Assembly: GCA_023392945.1 (NCBI GenBank)
Contig: JAEWNB010000136.1
Coordinates: 1 to 64,000, forward strand
Direction: 5' to 3'
DNA length: 64,000 nt
Source: Bacteroidota bacterium
GTDB lineage: Bacteria > Bacteroidota > Bacteroidia > Bacteroidales > WCHB1-69
The position numbers were made by a program, and so were the translations under genes. This document shows, one piece after another, positions 10,003 to 17,877 of the stretch (positions are counted from its first letter, which is position 1; the number at the start of each line of letters is the position of its first letter). Under the pieces are notes generated by a model, which did no database searches, was not told where the DNA came from, and was given only the letters and a program-made list of their open reading frames with translations.

Positions 10003-10473
10003 ATGAGAGTAGGCTTAGGTTACGATTCTCATAGACTGGAAAATGACCGTAAACTTATCTTGGGGGGAGTCCATGTTCCTTTCCCTAAAGGGGCTGTTGC
10101 TCATTCTGACGGAGATGTTGTAATCCATGCCCTTTGTGATGCTCTCTTCGGAGCTGCCGGCATGAAAGATATCGGAACCCACTTTCCTGATACCAATCCC
10201 GAATTCAAAAATATTGACAGTAAAATTTTGCTTGCCAAAACCATCGAAATTTTATCTGACAAGGATTTCTGTGTGAACAATGTTGACATAACTATTGTTT
10301 TGGAAACTCCTAAACTGTCGCCATATATTGATAAAATGATTGAAACGCTCTCCTCTATCATGAAAATTGACTGCTCCAGATTGTCGATTAAAGCCAAAAG
10401 CAACGAAAAAATGGGCTTTATCGGAGCAGGTGAAGGAGTAGTTGCCTTTGCAATCGTTTCCCTCAATGAATGA
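10003..10473 (+). CDS. ispF: 2-C-methyl-D-erythritol 2,4-cyclodiphosphate synthase
   Basis: Fifth enzyme of the MEP isoprenoid pathway; closes CDP-ME-2-phosphate to the cyclic diphosphate and releases CMP. Metal ligands are visible as D8 and H10 (GLGYDSHRL) and H42 (DGDVVIHALCDALFG). Later motifs include DIGTHFPDTNPEFKNIDS and, at the C-terminus, KAKSNEKMGFIGAGEGVVAFA. 156 aa is standard. It begins 12 bp after porV, the same neighbour as in P. gingivalis. There is no metabolic reason known to me for the link to secretion; shared transcription is the likely tie. Confidence 0.97.
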   Translation: MRVGLGYDSHRLENDRKLILGGVHVPFPKGAVAHSDGDVVIHALCDALFGAAGMKDIGTHFPDTNPEFKNIDSKILLAKTIEILSDKDFCVNNVDITIVLETPKLSPYIDKMIETLSSIMKIDCSRLSIKAKSNEKMGFIGAGEGVVAFAIVSLNE

Positions 10474-10525
10474 CAACATTTTGAATTTCTCTTTTCATTC
10501 ATTATAAAAATAAAAAACAATAAAT

Positions 10526-12628
10526 ATGAAAAAAACACTACTATTAATTGGAATCTTTACCGTTATGACAATGTTACTTAATGCTCAGAATGACAATGAA
10601 ATGCCAAAGGACAATCCTTTGCTGCTGGAATGGGGAACTCCCTACCAGACTCCCCCTTTTGATAAAATAAAACCGGAGCATTATATTCCGGCATACGAAT
10701 ATGCCATTAAAGCCGCAAAAGAAGAGATATACAGGATTACCCATGTCAAGATGAAGGCTTCCTTCAATAACACCATTGCAGCACTTGACAGATCCGGGAG
10801 TTTATTGAACCGCATCAACGGTGTATTTTTCAATATGCTTTACTGCAACTCCACTCCTGAACTACAGGAAATAGCACAAAAAATTAGTCCGATGCTAACG
10901 GAATACAGCAATGATATTACGTTAGATCCCATTCTCTTTAACCGCATTAAAGATGTTTATGCCAATCCCGGAAAACTCAATCCTGAGCAACAAATGCTTC
11001 TTGAAAACACCTACCGTGCTTTTTTAAACAGTGGAGCAACTTTATCAGAGGAAAACAAGAAAATTTTCAGAGAGTTAACCATGGAGCTCTCACAGCTTTC
11101 ATTATCCTATAACCAGAATGTACTTAACGCCACTAATTCATGGTACAAAAATGTCACCTCTAAAAAAGATCTCAAAGGAATACCGGCAGCAGATTTAGCC
11201 ATTGCCAAAGAAAAAGCAAAAGAAAAAAAATTAAAAGGCTGGGTATTTGACCTATCCTACCCCAGTTTTTTAGCCGTGATGAAATATGCCGATAATAGAG
11301 AATTGAGGAAAGAGATGTATATTCATAATGGTAGCAGGGCTTTTGAAGGGGAGTATGACAATAGCAAAAACATCAAAGAAATTTTAATGAAACGTGATAA
11401 AATTGCCAAGCTGTTGGGTTATCAAAACTATGCTGAGTATGCACTTCAAGATAGAATGGCAGAAAATCCAAAAAAAGTTTACACCCTTTTAGATCAACTG
11501 CTTCAATATTCAATGCCTGTTGCAAAAAAAGAAATAGAGTCGCTGAATCAATTTGCATCAGAATCAGGTTTTAAGGGAAGTATAGAAAGGTGGGACTTTA
11601 CCTATTATTCAGAGAAACAAAAAAGCAAGCTTTTCAATCTCAACGATGAAATGTTGAAACCCTATTTTAAACTTGAAAATGTTATTGACGGAGTTTTTGC
11701 ACTGGCAACCGATCTTTACGATCTTAAATTTATACCTACCAATAAAATCCCCAAATATCATCCTGATGTAAAAGTATATGAAGTATATAGAGATCAGCAA
11801 ATTCAAGCAATATTATATTTGGATTTTCACCCAAGAGCTTCCAAAAAAGACGGTGCCTGGATGACCAATTTCAGAGAACAATATATAAACGATTATGGAG
11901 AAAAGATTATCCCGTTGGTTTCCCTTGTTATGAATTTCACGCCTTCCACTCCAAAAGAACCTTCATTGCTGACCTTTTACGAAGTTACTACATTTTTACA
12001 TGAATTTGGGCACGCCTTACATGGGATGGCATCAAATGTCACCTATCAGAGCCTTTCAGGAACCAATGTAAAAAGAGATTTTGTTGAACTTCCTTCTCAA
12101 ATAAATGAAAACTGGGCGAGTGAATTTGAATTTCTCAAGAAATTTGCTTTTCATTATAAAACAGGAGAAGTTATTCCTATGGAATTAATTTCAAAACTAA
12201 GGGAATTTGACAACTTCCAGGCAGGCTATACTTCATGCCGACAACTCTCTTTTGGCTATCTGGATATGATGTGGCACACCATCAACCCTGATGAAATTGA
12301 AAATGTACTGGAAATTGAAAGGAAAGAACTTGATAAGACGGAATTGATGCCGGTTGTTCCCAATACTTGTATGAGTACTTCTTTCTCCCATATTTTCTCC
12401 GGTGGTTATTCGGCAGGTTATTATAGTTACAAATGGGCAGAAGTGCTGGATGCTGATGCTTTTGGGCTTTTCCGCGAAAAAGGAGTTATGAACAAAGAGG
12501 TGGCCCGTTCTTTTTATGATAATATTCTTTCAAAAGGAGGCTCCGAAAAGCCGATGGACCTCTATATAAAATTCAGAGGCAGAGAACCTGAAATTAAGGC
12601 TTTGCTCGAAAGAAGCGGACTTAAATAA
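10526..12628 (+). CDS. M3-family dipeptidyl carboxypeptidase (Dcp-like), exported
   Basis: Zinc metallopeptidase that clips dipeptides from the C-terminus of peptides. It has a signal peptide (MKKTLLLIGIFTVMTMLLNAQ), so it acts in the periplasm. The start DNPLLLEWGTPYQTPPFDKIKPEHYIPAYEYAI is characteristic of the Dcp branch. The zinc motif is H492-E-F-G-H496 in TTFLHEFGHALHG, with the third ligand expected in QINENWASEFEFL. The substrate loop region SFSHIFSGGYSAGYYSYKWAEVLDADAF is intact. 700 aa is typical. A bidirectional terminator follows. Confidence 0.93.
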   Translation: MKKTLLLIGIFTVMTMLLNAQNDNEMPKDNPLLLEWGTPYQTPPFDKIKPEHYIPAYEYAIKAAKEEIYRITHVKMKASFNNTIAALDRSGSLLNRINGVFFNMLYCNSTPELQEIAQKISPMLTEYSNDITLDPILFNRIKDVYANPGKLNPEQQMLLENTYRAFLNSGATLSEENKKIFRELTMELSQLSLSYNQNVLNATNSWYKNVTSKKDLKGIPAADLAIAKEKAKEKKLKGWVFDLSYPSFLAVMKYADNRELRKEMYIHNGSRAFEGEYDNSKNIKEILMKRDKIAKLLGYQNYAEYALQDRMAENPKKVYTLLDQLLQYSMPVAKKEIESLNQFASESGFKGSIERWDFTYYSEKQKSKLFNLNDEMLKPYFKLENVIDGVFALATDLYDLKFIPTNKIPKYHPDVKVYEVYRDQQIQAILYLDFHPRASKKDGAWMTNFREQYINDYGEKIIPLVSLVMNFTPSTPKEPSLLTFYEVTTFLHEFGHALHGMASNVTYQSLSGTNVKRDFVELPSQINENWASEFEFLKKFAFHYKTGEVIPMELISKLREFDNFQAGYTSCRQLSFGYLDMMWHTINPDEIENVLEIERKELDKTELMPVVPNTCMSTSFSHIFSGGYSAGYYSYKWAEVLDADAFGLFREKGVMNKEVARSFYDNILSKGGSEKPMDLYIKFRGREPEIKALLERSGLK

Positions 12629-12632
12629 ACTT

Positions 12633-12662
12633 AAAACTGCCATTGACATCAATGGCAGTTTT
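12633..12662. terminator. Bidirectional terminator shared by the M3 peptidase gene and recQ
   Basis: A 14-bp perfect inverted repeat (12633-12646 / 12649-12662; core AACTGCCATTG) followed on the plus strand by TTTTTTATTT. It starts 4 bp after the peptidase stop and runs through the recQ stop codon at 12649-12651, so the left part lies beyond recQ and the right part is inside recQ's last codons. It serves both convergent genes; the plus-strand T-run is the stronger. Confidence 0.85.
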
Positions 12663-14541
12663 TTATTTCCCCTTTATCTATTAAATATCTCACCACTTTA
12701 ATAACTTTCTCTTCGGGATAATCCCCGGACAAAGAAAAAATCACCTCTTTCAACTTAACATTTCCCGAGTTAACAGTACTTTTCACAGCCTCGGCAATAA
12801 CCTTAAATTCGTCTGCCGATAGATTCAATTTGTGAATTTTCAGACATACATCACACTTGCCACATGGGGTACTTTTCTTCTCCCCAAAATATTGGAGCAA
12901 TAACTCACTGCGACAACGGTCGGTGCAATTCACAAAATTCAATACAGCATCTAACCGTTTTTGGGCGACCGACTTTCGTTGCTTATAAATCACATCGTCA
13001 AAATAGAGATATTTTTCATCCACACGATTCTCAACAAAAAGCAACTCCGGTTTTCCTGTACGGCACTTGTAGTCAATAACTCCAATTTTGGCGAGCGAAA
13101 GAAGATGATCTTCCACCTCTTTCTCCTCAACATTCATCCTTCGGGCAAGGAGACTTTCGTTGACATTGACATAATCGGTAAATAAGCCTGAATAGGAACG
13201 AAGCAGCAATTTTATAAAATCCTCAAAAGCGGGATATAGTGCATAGAATTTTTCAAAATCCTCAGACTTTAACATCAGATGAACCGAAGAACTTTGTTTT
13301 GCATTTTCCGTCAAAAGTAACACCCCTATTTTTTCAAGAAAACTAATGCAATTAAACAATACTAAAGGCTTAAGATTAAATTTATTTGCAAAAAAATCAA
13401 TATCAAAAGGATAGGATGAATTCTCACCGGTTCCTACTGCAACCCCGAAATGATTTGCCAAATCCCTATAAGTTTTTTTAATAACTGGGGGTTTAGGAAA
13501 CGAGAGTTCAAAATTAGTTAGTAATTCTTTCAAGTCGGCATCATCATACAACATCACAGCAATTGAGGCTTTTTCATCTCTACCTCCTCTTCCTGCTTCC
13601 TGAAAATAGGCTTCCAGGGTATCCGGAATGTCAAGATGCACCACAAATCTTACGTCAGGTTTGTCGATTCCCATTCCAAAAGCATTTGTTGAGACAATAA
13701 CCCTTGTTTTTCCGGACATCCAATTGCGTTGTCTCTCATCACGGACAGTACTATCAAGACCCGCATGATAGTAGTCTGCGGCAATTCCATTTCTTTTTAA
13801 AAATTCGGCAATTCCTCTGGTCTTCCTCCTATTTCTCACATAGACGATCCCGGTCCCGGGATTGCGTTTCATCAGCCTCAACATACGATTCTGTTTATCT
13901 TCCTCTTTAATAATAAAGTATGTTAAATTGTCGCGCTTAAAACTTTTTTGAAACAGATTTTTATTTTTAAAAAGCAATTTTTCCTGAATATCAATCACCA
14001 CTTCGGGAGTAGCAGTAGCAGTCAGAGCCAATACCGGCACAGCAGGAAAAAATTGTCTGATTTCTGCAATTTCGAGATATGGCGGACGAAAATCATATCC
14101 CCATTGCGAAATACAATGGGCTTCATCCACCGCTACCAGCGAAACCTTCATCTTCCTGATATTCACTCTAAAAAGATCCGTCTTCAATCTTTCGGGTGAA
14201 ACATAAAGGAACTTGTAGTCATCAGACAGAACAGCGTTGTTAATAATCAACTCGATTTCATGTTGCGACATACCTGAATAGATAGCGGCAGCTTTAATTT
14301 TCTTATTTTTCAAATTTTCCACCTGATCTTTCATCAGCGCAATAAGCGGAGAAACCACTATACAAAGTCCTTCCATAGCAAGTGCCGGAACCTGAAAGCA
14401 AATGGACTTGCCTCCTCCGGTAGGTAATAATGCCAGTGTATCTTTGCCTTCGAGAACCGATAAAATAATATCTTCCTGAAGCGGGCGGAAATGATCGTAC
14501 CCCCAATACTTTTTCAAAATTTCACGAATACGATCTTTCAT
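12649..14541 (-). CDS. recQ: ATP-dependent DNA helicase RecQ
   Basis: 3'-5' superfamily 2 DNA helicase for recombination and replication repair. Walker A is LPTGGGKSICFQ (K45), Walker B DEAH is in AVDEAHCISQWGYDFRP, motif III is LALTATATP, and motif VI is QEAGRGGRD. The RQC zinc module is present near the end with C..C...CGKCDVC. The family's usual C-terminal HRDC domain is absent: after the zinc module only about 60 residues remain, predicted as a small helical segment. 630 aa is close to the shorter RecQ forms common in Bacteroidota. The last codons (NCH-stop) are encoded inside the shared terminator. Confidence 0.93.
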   Translation of the reverse strand: MKDRIREILKKYWGYDHFRPLQEDIILSVLEGKDTLALLPTGGGKSICFQVPALAMEGLCIVVSPLIALMKDQVENLKNKKIKAAAIYSGMSQHEIELIINNAVLSDDYKFLYVSPERLKTDLFRVNIRKMKVSLVAVDEAHCISQWGYDFRPPYLEIAEIRQFFPAVPVLALTATATPEVVIDIQEKLLFKNKNLFQKSFKRDNLTYFIIKEEDKQNRMLRLMKRNPGTGIVYVRNRRKTRGIAEFLKRNGIAADYYHAGLDSTVRDERQRNWMSGKTRVIVSTNAFGMGIDKPDVRFVVHLDIPDTLEAYFQEAGRGGRDEKASIAVMLYDDADLKELLTNFELSFPKPPVIKKTYRDLANHFGVAVGTGENSSYPFDIDFFANKFNLKPLVLFNCISFLEKIGVLLLTENAKQSSSVHLMLKSEDFEKFYALYPAFEDFIKLLLRSYSGLFTDYVNVNESLLARRMNVEEKEVEDHLLSLAKIGVIDYKCRTGKPELLFVENRVDEKYLYFDDVIYKQRKSVAQKRLDAVLNFVNCTDRCRSELLLQYFGEKKSTPCGKCDVCLKIHKLNLSADEFKVIAEAVKSTVNSGNVKLKEVIFSLSGDYPEEKVIKVVRYLIDKGEIKNCH

Positions 14542-14733
14542 AATCTTCTTTGACGTCTAATCAGTTGGCAAATTTACACGAAATAAGTTATACCACAAAC
14601 ATCCTGCAAAAGATTTGATTTTGTTTATTTCTTTTATTCTTTAATAAAGGGGAGAAATTACTTTTACAAAAAACAGTGAATTCTATTCACATAATACATT
14701 TACAGCATACCCATCACATTCTGACATTTTATC

Positions 14734-14741
14734 TATATTTG
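14734..14741 (+). promoter_or_regulatory. -7 box for the VOC/HdrC-like pair
   Basis: TATATTTG followed by C matches the Bacteroidota -7 consensus exactly and lies 19 bp before the VOC start codon. The intergenic region to recQ (219 bp) is otherwise AT-rich with no other signal seen. Confidence 0.6.
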
Positions 14742-14760
14742 CAAAGTTAAAAAAAGGACT

Positions 14761-15840
14761 ATGAAAAACTATTTAATTTCAGGCATTCAGCAAATTGGCG
14801 TTGGGACAGTCGATATGGAAGCATCCTGGAAATGGTATATCGAACATTTCCAGATTGATATACGTATTTTGGAAGATGACACCGTTGCTGAACTGATGTT
14901 GCCTTACACCGGCAATTCTCCCCAGAAACGTCATGCTTGCATCGCCATTAATATGCAAGGAGGAGGAGGATTGGAGATATGGCAATATTCAGAACGCAAA
15001 CCGCAACCGGTAGGTTTTGATATTCAGGTTGGCGATCTTGGAATATTCTGTACCAAAATTAAAAGTCGTGATGTTGCAAAGCTTTATGCAGAAATAAAAA
15101 CAAAATATTCCAATATCAGCGAATTAACTTTTGACCCCGAAGGGAAACCCACTTTTTTTGTTCAAGACCCATGGGGGAATTATTTCCAGATAGTTCAATA
15201 TAAATCCATTTACGTGGAAGAACATCGTTATGCAGGAGGGGCACTGGGCTGCATGATTGGTGTCACTGATATTGACAAAGCTTTGATAGTTTACCGCGAC
15301 ATTTTGGGCTATGATCAAATTGTGTTCGACAAAAGTGGTCAGTTTGAAGACCTAAAGTTTATGAAAGGTGGTGACCAAAGCTATCGGCGGGTATTACTGA
15401 CTCATTCCAAACCCAGACAGGGAGCATTCTCAGAGATGCTCGGGCATAGCTGGATTGAACTGATAGTTGCCATGGAACGTATTCCTAAAAAGATTTTTGA
15501 AGGAAGATTCTGGGGAGATCCGGGCTTTATTCAAATTTGTTTCGATGTGACTTATATGGACTCATTGCGCAATTTTTGCGAGTCAAAAGGCTTTCCCTTT
15601 ACTGTTGACAGCTCCATCAATAAAAACAATGCCGACACTTTTGACATGGGAGATGCCGCCGGAAGATTTGCCTATATTGAAGATCCCGATGGCACTTTAA
15701 TTGAATTTGTTGAAACACATAAATTGCCTGTTATCAAAAAAATGGGTATCAACATCGACTTAAGAAAGAGGAAACGCGAGAAAGCACTACCCCGCTTTTT
15801 GCTTGGATTTTTGAGAATGAACAGATTTAAAATACAGTAG
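14761..15840 (+). CDS. Two-domain VOC (glyoxalase/dioxygenase fold) protein
   Basis: Two vicinal-oxygen-chelate domains in tandem, about residues 5-145 and 155-322, the layout of 4-hydroxyphenylpyruvate dioxygenase and related enzymes. Domain 1 starts ISGIQQIGVGTVDMEASWKWY and ends FFVQDPWGNYFQIVQY; domain 2 starts GCMIGVTDIDKALIVYRDIL and ends YIEDPDGTLIEFVETH. The usual metal-ligand positions look poorly kept: Gln or Met stands where the first His is expected in both domains, Gln at the FIQICFDV position, and only the final Glu of domain 2 is clear. A basic tail (LRKRKREK) ends the protein. It ends 4 bp before an HdrC-like gene, so the two are surely co-transcribed. Substrate unknown; catalytic activity uncertain. 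Confidence 0.8.
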   Translation: MKNYLISGIQQIGVGTVDMEASWKWYIEHFQIDIRILEDDTVAELMLPYTGNSPQKRHACIAINMQGGGGLEIWQYSERKPQPVGFDIQVGDLGIFCTKIKSRDVAKLYAEIKTKYSNISELTFDPEGKPTFFVQDPWGNYFQIVQYKSIYVEEHRYAGGALGCMIGVTDIDKALIVYRDILGYDQIVFDKSGQFEDLKFMKGGDQSYRRVLLTHSKPRQGAFSEMLGHSWIELIVAMERIPKKIFEGRFWGDPGFIQICFDVTYMDSLRNFCESKGFPFTVDSSINKNNADTFDMGDAAGRFAYIEDPDGTLIEFVETHKLPVIKKMGINIDLRKRKREKALPRFLLGFLRMNRFKIQ

Positions 15841-15844
15841 CTTT

Positions 15845-16459
15845 ATGGGAAATCTTTATAATTTATTGATGAAGGATGATCGATTTGAAGAGTCGCTAAA
15901 AGCTTGTATGAATTGTGGGATATGTACTGCAATATGTCCTGCAGCAGAATTCTTCGACTATGATCCCAGAAAAATTTGCGATATTGTGCAAAGAAAAGAT
16001 GAAGCTGAAATCGAAAATTTACTCCGTTCAGAAACCATCTGGTATTGCGGACAGTGTATGTCGTGCAAAACGCGCTGTCCCAGAAACAATGCCCCCGGTG
16101 TCTTGATAAATGTGTTGAGAAAATATTCTCAGGAGCTTGGCTATAATAACGATAGTGTAATGGGGCGGCAACAATCAGAACTGGTAAACAGTATTGGGAA
16201 AAACATCTTGGAGATTGGTTATTGTGTACATCCTGACAGAGTTGACCCTGAAGTTCATCCAGAACAAGGTCCGGTCTGGAAATGGTATCGCGAGCACATT
16301 GAAGATATTGCCCCAAAACTGGGCGCTAATTACAATGGGGACGGGCCGGGAGCCCTTCGTAAGATACGACAGGAGAACCTTGATGAGATCCGCAAAATAT
16401 TTGAAGCCACCGGCGGACGTGAACTCCAAAATAAAATTCTTCGCAAAAGAAAAAAATAA
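15845..16459 (+). CDS. HdrC-like protein with two 4Fe-4S clusters
   Basis: Small electron-transfer subunit resembling HdrC of heterodisulfide reductase-type complexes. Two complete cluster motifs are visible: CMNCGICTAICP near residue 21 and CGQCMSCKTRCP near residue 64. After the ferredoxin-like half comes a helical tail containing HPEQGPVWKWYREHIED and a basic end (LRKRKK). 204 aa is the usual size for HdrC-type subunits. HdrC normally works beside an HdrB (CCG-domain) and HdrA; neither is adjacent here, since tRNA genes follow. Its only partner in this unit is the VOC protein, which suggests it supplies electrons to, or is regulated with, that protein. Function not known. Confidence 0.8.
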   Translation: MGNLYNLLMKDDRFEESLKACMNCGICTAICPAAEFFDYDPRKICDIVQRKDEAEIENLLRSETIWYCGQCMSCKTRCPRNNAPGVLINVLRKYSQELGYNNDSVMGRQQSELVNSIGKNILEIGYCVHPDRVDPEVHPEQGPVWKWYREHIEDIAPKLGANYNGDGPGALRKIRQENLDEIRKIFEATGGRELQNKILRKRKK

Positions 16460-16481
16460 ACGCCATTTTACTTTAATCAAT

Positions 16482-16519
16482 ATAAAAAAAAATAACCTTC
16501 AAATTGATTGAAGGTTATT
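16482..16519 (-). terminator. Terminator of the tRNA unit, probably bidirectional
   Basis: Perfect 12-bp stem AATAACCTTCAA (16491-16502) / TTGAAGGTTATT (16508-16519) with a 5-base loop. On the minus strand it is followed by a run of T from the A-run at 16484-16492, closing the tRNA transcript. On the plus strand ATCTTTTT follows, so it may also end the HdrC-like transcript. Confidence 0.8.
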
Positions 16520-16532
16520 ATCTTTTTGCAAG

Positions 16533-16605
16533 TGACTCCGGTTGGGATCGAACCAACAGCCTATTGCTTAGAAGGCAATTGCTCTATCCATTGAGCTACG
16601 GAGCC
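16533..16605 (-). tRNA. tRNA-Arg (anticodon TCT)
   Basis: Minus strand folds as a normal cloverleaf: acceptor GGCTCCG / CGGAGTC with discriminator A, D-arm GCTCAATGGATAGAGC, anticodon arm TTGCC-TTCTAAG-CAA region giving anticodon TCT, and T-arm with GTTCGATCC. 73 nt; CCA is not encoded. Confidence 0.95.
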
Positions 16606-16613
16606 TCGTTCGG

Positions 16614-16688
16614 TCGGGATAGCAAGATTCGAACTTGCGACCTCCTGCTCCCAAAGCAGGCGCGATAACCGGACTACGCTATATCCCG
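16614..16688 (-). tRNA. tRNA-Pro (anticodon TGG)
   Basis: Minus strand cloverleaf: acceptor CGGGATA / TATCCCG, D-arm GCGTAGTCCGGTTATCGC, anticodon stem CCTGC/GCAGG around the loop TTTGGGA (anticodon TGG), T-arm with GTTCGAATC, discriminator A. 75 nt, CCA not encoded. It is 8 bp upstream of tRNA-Arg in the same transcript. Confidence 0.95.
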
Positions 16689-16700
16689 ATTTTGAGGGTG

Positions 16701-16708
16701 CAAAAATA
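16701..16708 (-). promoter_or_regulatory. -7 box for the tRNA-Pro/tRNA-Arg unit
   Basis: Minus strand TATTTTTG followed by C, 12 bp before the tRNA-Pro 5' end, the right distance for a start point just upstream of the mature tRNA. No convincing -33 box. Confidence 0.55.
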
Positions 16709-16756
16709 CACTTTTTTTTTATTCTGCATTATAAAAAAAGAAAAAAAGATTTTTTG

Positions 16757-16764
16757 TACCTTTG
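16757..16764 (+). promoter_or_regulatory. -7 box for the acyl-CoA reductase gene
   Basis: TACCTTTG followed by C fits TAnnTTTG and lies 16 bp before the start codon at 16781. Confidence 0.55.
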
Positions 16765-16780
16765 CATCAAATAATCACGA

Positions 16781-17848
16781 ATGAATCTGGATTTTTCTAG
16801 TAGAATTGCTGCTTTCACAGAATTGGGAAATATAATCAGAAATAGAGCTCAATGCCCTTTTTCTATGGAAATAATCGAAGCTATTGAAAAACAATCCATT
16901 GAAAATCATTGGTTTATCACCTCTTTTATCAATTATTCTTTGGATGCAATTGCTACAATGCTGAAGGATGACAAACTTCGGGAACTTGAAAATTATTACT
17001 TAGCTATTCCAGATATTGAGCTGAACCTGAATAAAATGATTGCCGTTATTGCTGCAGGAAATATTCCTGTTGCTGCTTTTCATGACTTTTTCTCCGTATT
17101 AGTAAGCGGAAACCGCTTTATGGGGAAACTCTCTTCTCATGACTCTATTTTGCTACCTCTTATTGCCAAAATATTGACCGATATTGAACCTGTATTTAAA
17201 GACAGCTTTTGTTTTGTTGATAAAATTGCCTCTTTTGATAAAGTGATTGCCAATGGAAGCAATAACAGCAACCGATATTTTGAGTATTATTTTAAAAAAC
17301 AGCCAAATATTCTGCGTAAACATAAAAATAGCCTGGCAATTTTATCAGGAAATGAGACCGATGAAGAACTTGTCGGTTTATTCAAGGATATATTTCTTTA
17401 TTTCGGCTTAGGCTGTCGTTCTGTCTCCAAACTGTTTGTCCCTCAGAATTATGATTTCAGCAACCTGTTGCGAATATTTACAGAAAACAGCGAAGAGATT
17501 TCAACACACAATCATTATCTGAACAACCTGGAATATCAAAGAGCTATCCATCTGATTAATGGCTATTCCTTTTTAGACTTGGGCATTGTATTGCTGGAAG
17601 AAAAAGAGGAGGTAGCCTCCCCTATCGGAATCCTTAATTTCCAATATTACAACTCTTTGGATGATGTTGTCTTTTTTTTGAATCAAAACAAAGATAAAAT
17701 TCAATGTATTGTTTCCCGGTCGGCATATTTTCCCGATGCAGTTCCGTTTGGCAAAGCTCAAAATCCCGAAATAATGGACTTTGCCGATGGTATTGATACC
17801 ATACGATGGTGTGCTTCCCCTGCTTCACTTAATGCGATAAATCAGTAA
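16781..17848 (+). CDS. LuxC-family acyl-CoA reductase
   Basis: Aldehyde-dehydrogenase-fold enzyme of the LuxC family, predicted to reduce fatty acyl-CoA to aldehyde with NADPH. Supporting segments are VIAAGNIPVAAFHDFFSVLVSGN, where the nucleotide is expected to bind, and FLYFGLGCRSVSKLFVP with the likely catalytic C212. 355 aa is somewhat shorter than Vibrio LuxC (about 480) but equal to the form found across Bacteroidota, where it usually stands alone. The next gene is a histidine kinase 29 bp downstream; whether they share a transcript is unclear. Physiological substrate is not known. Confidence 0.82.
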   Translation: MNLDFSSRIAAFTELGNIIRNRAQCPFSMEIIEAIEKQSIENHWFITSFINYSLDAIATMLKDDKLRELENYYLAIPDIELNLNKMIAVIAAGNIPVAAFHDFFSVLVSGNRFMGKLSSHDSILLPLIAKILTDIEPVFKDSFCFVDKIASFDKVIANGSNNSNRYFEYYFKKQPNILRKHKNSLAILSGNETDEELVGLFKDIFLYFGLGCRSVSKLFVPQNYDFSNLLRIFTENSEEISTHNHYLNNLEYQRAIHLINGYSFLDLGIVLLEEKEEVASPIGILNFQYYNSLDDVVFFLNQNKDKIQCIVSRSAYFPDAVPFGKAQNPEIMDFADGIDTIRWCASPASLNAINQ

Positions 17849-17877
17849 TAACATTTTGTAATCATGCAACATAACTT

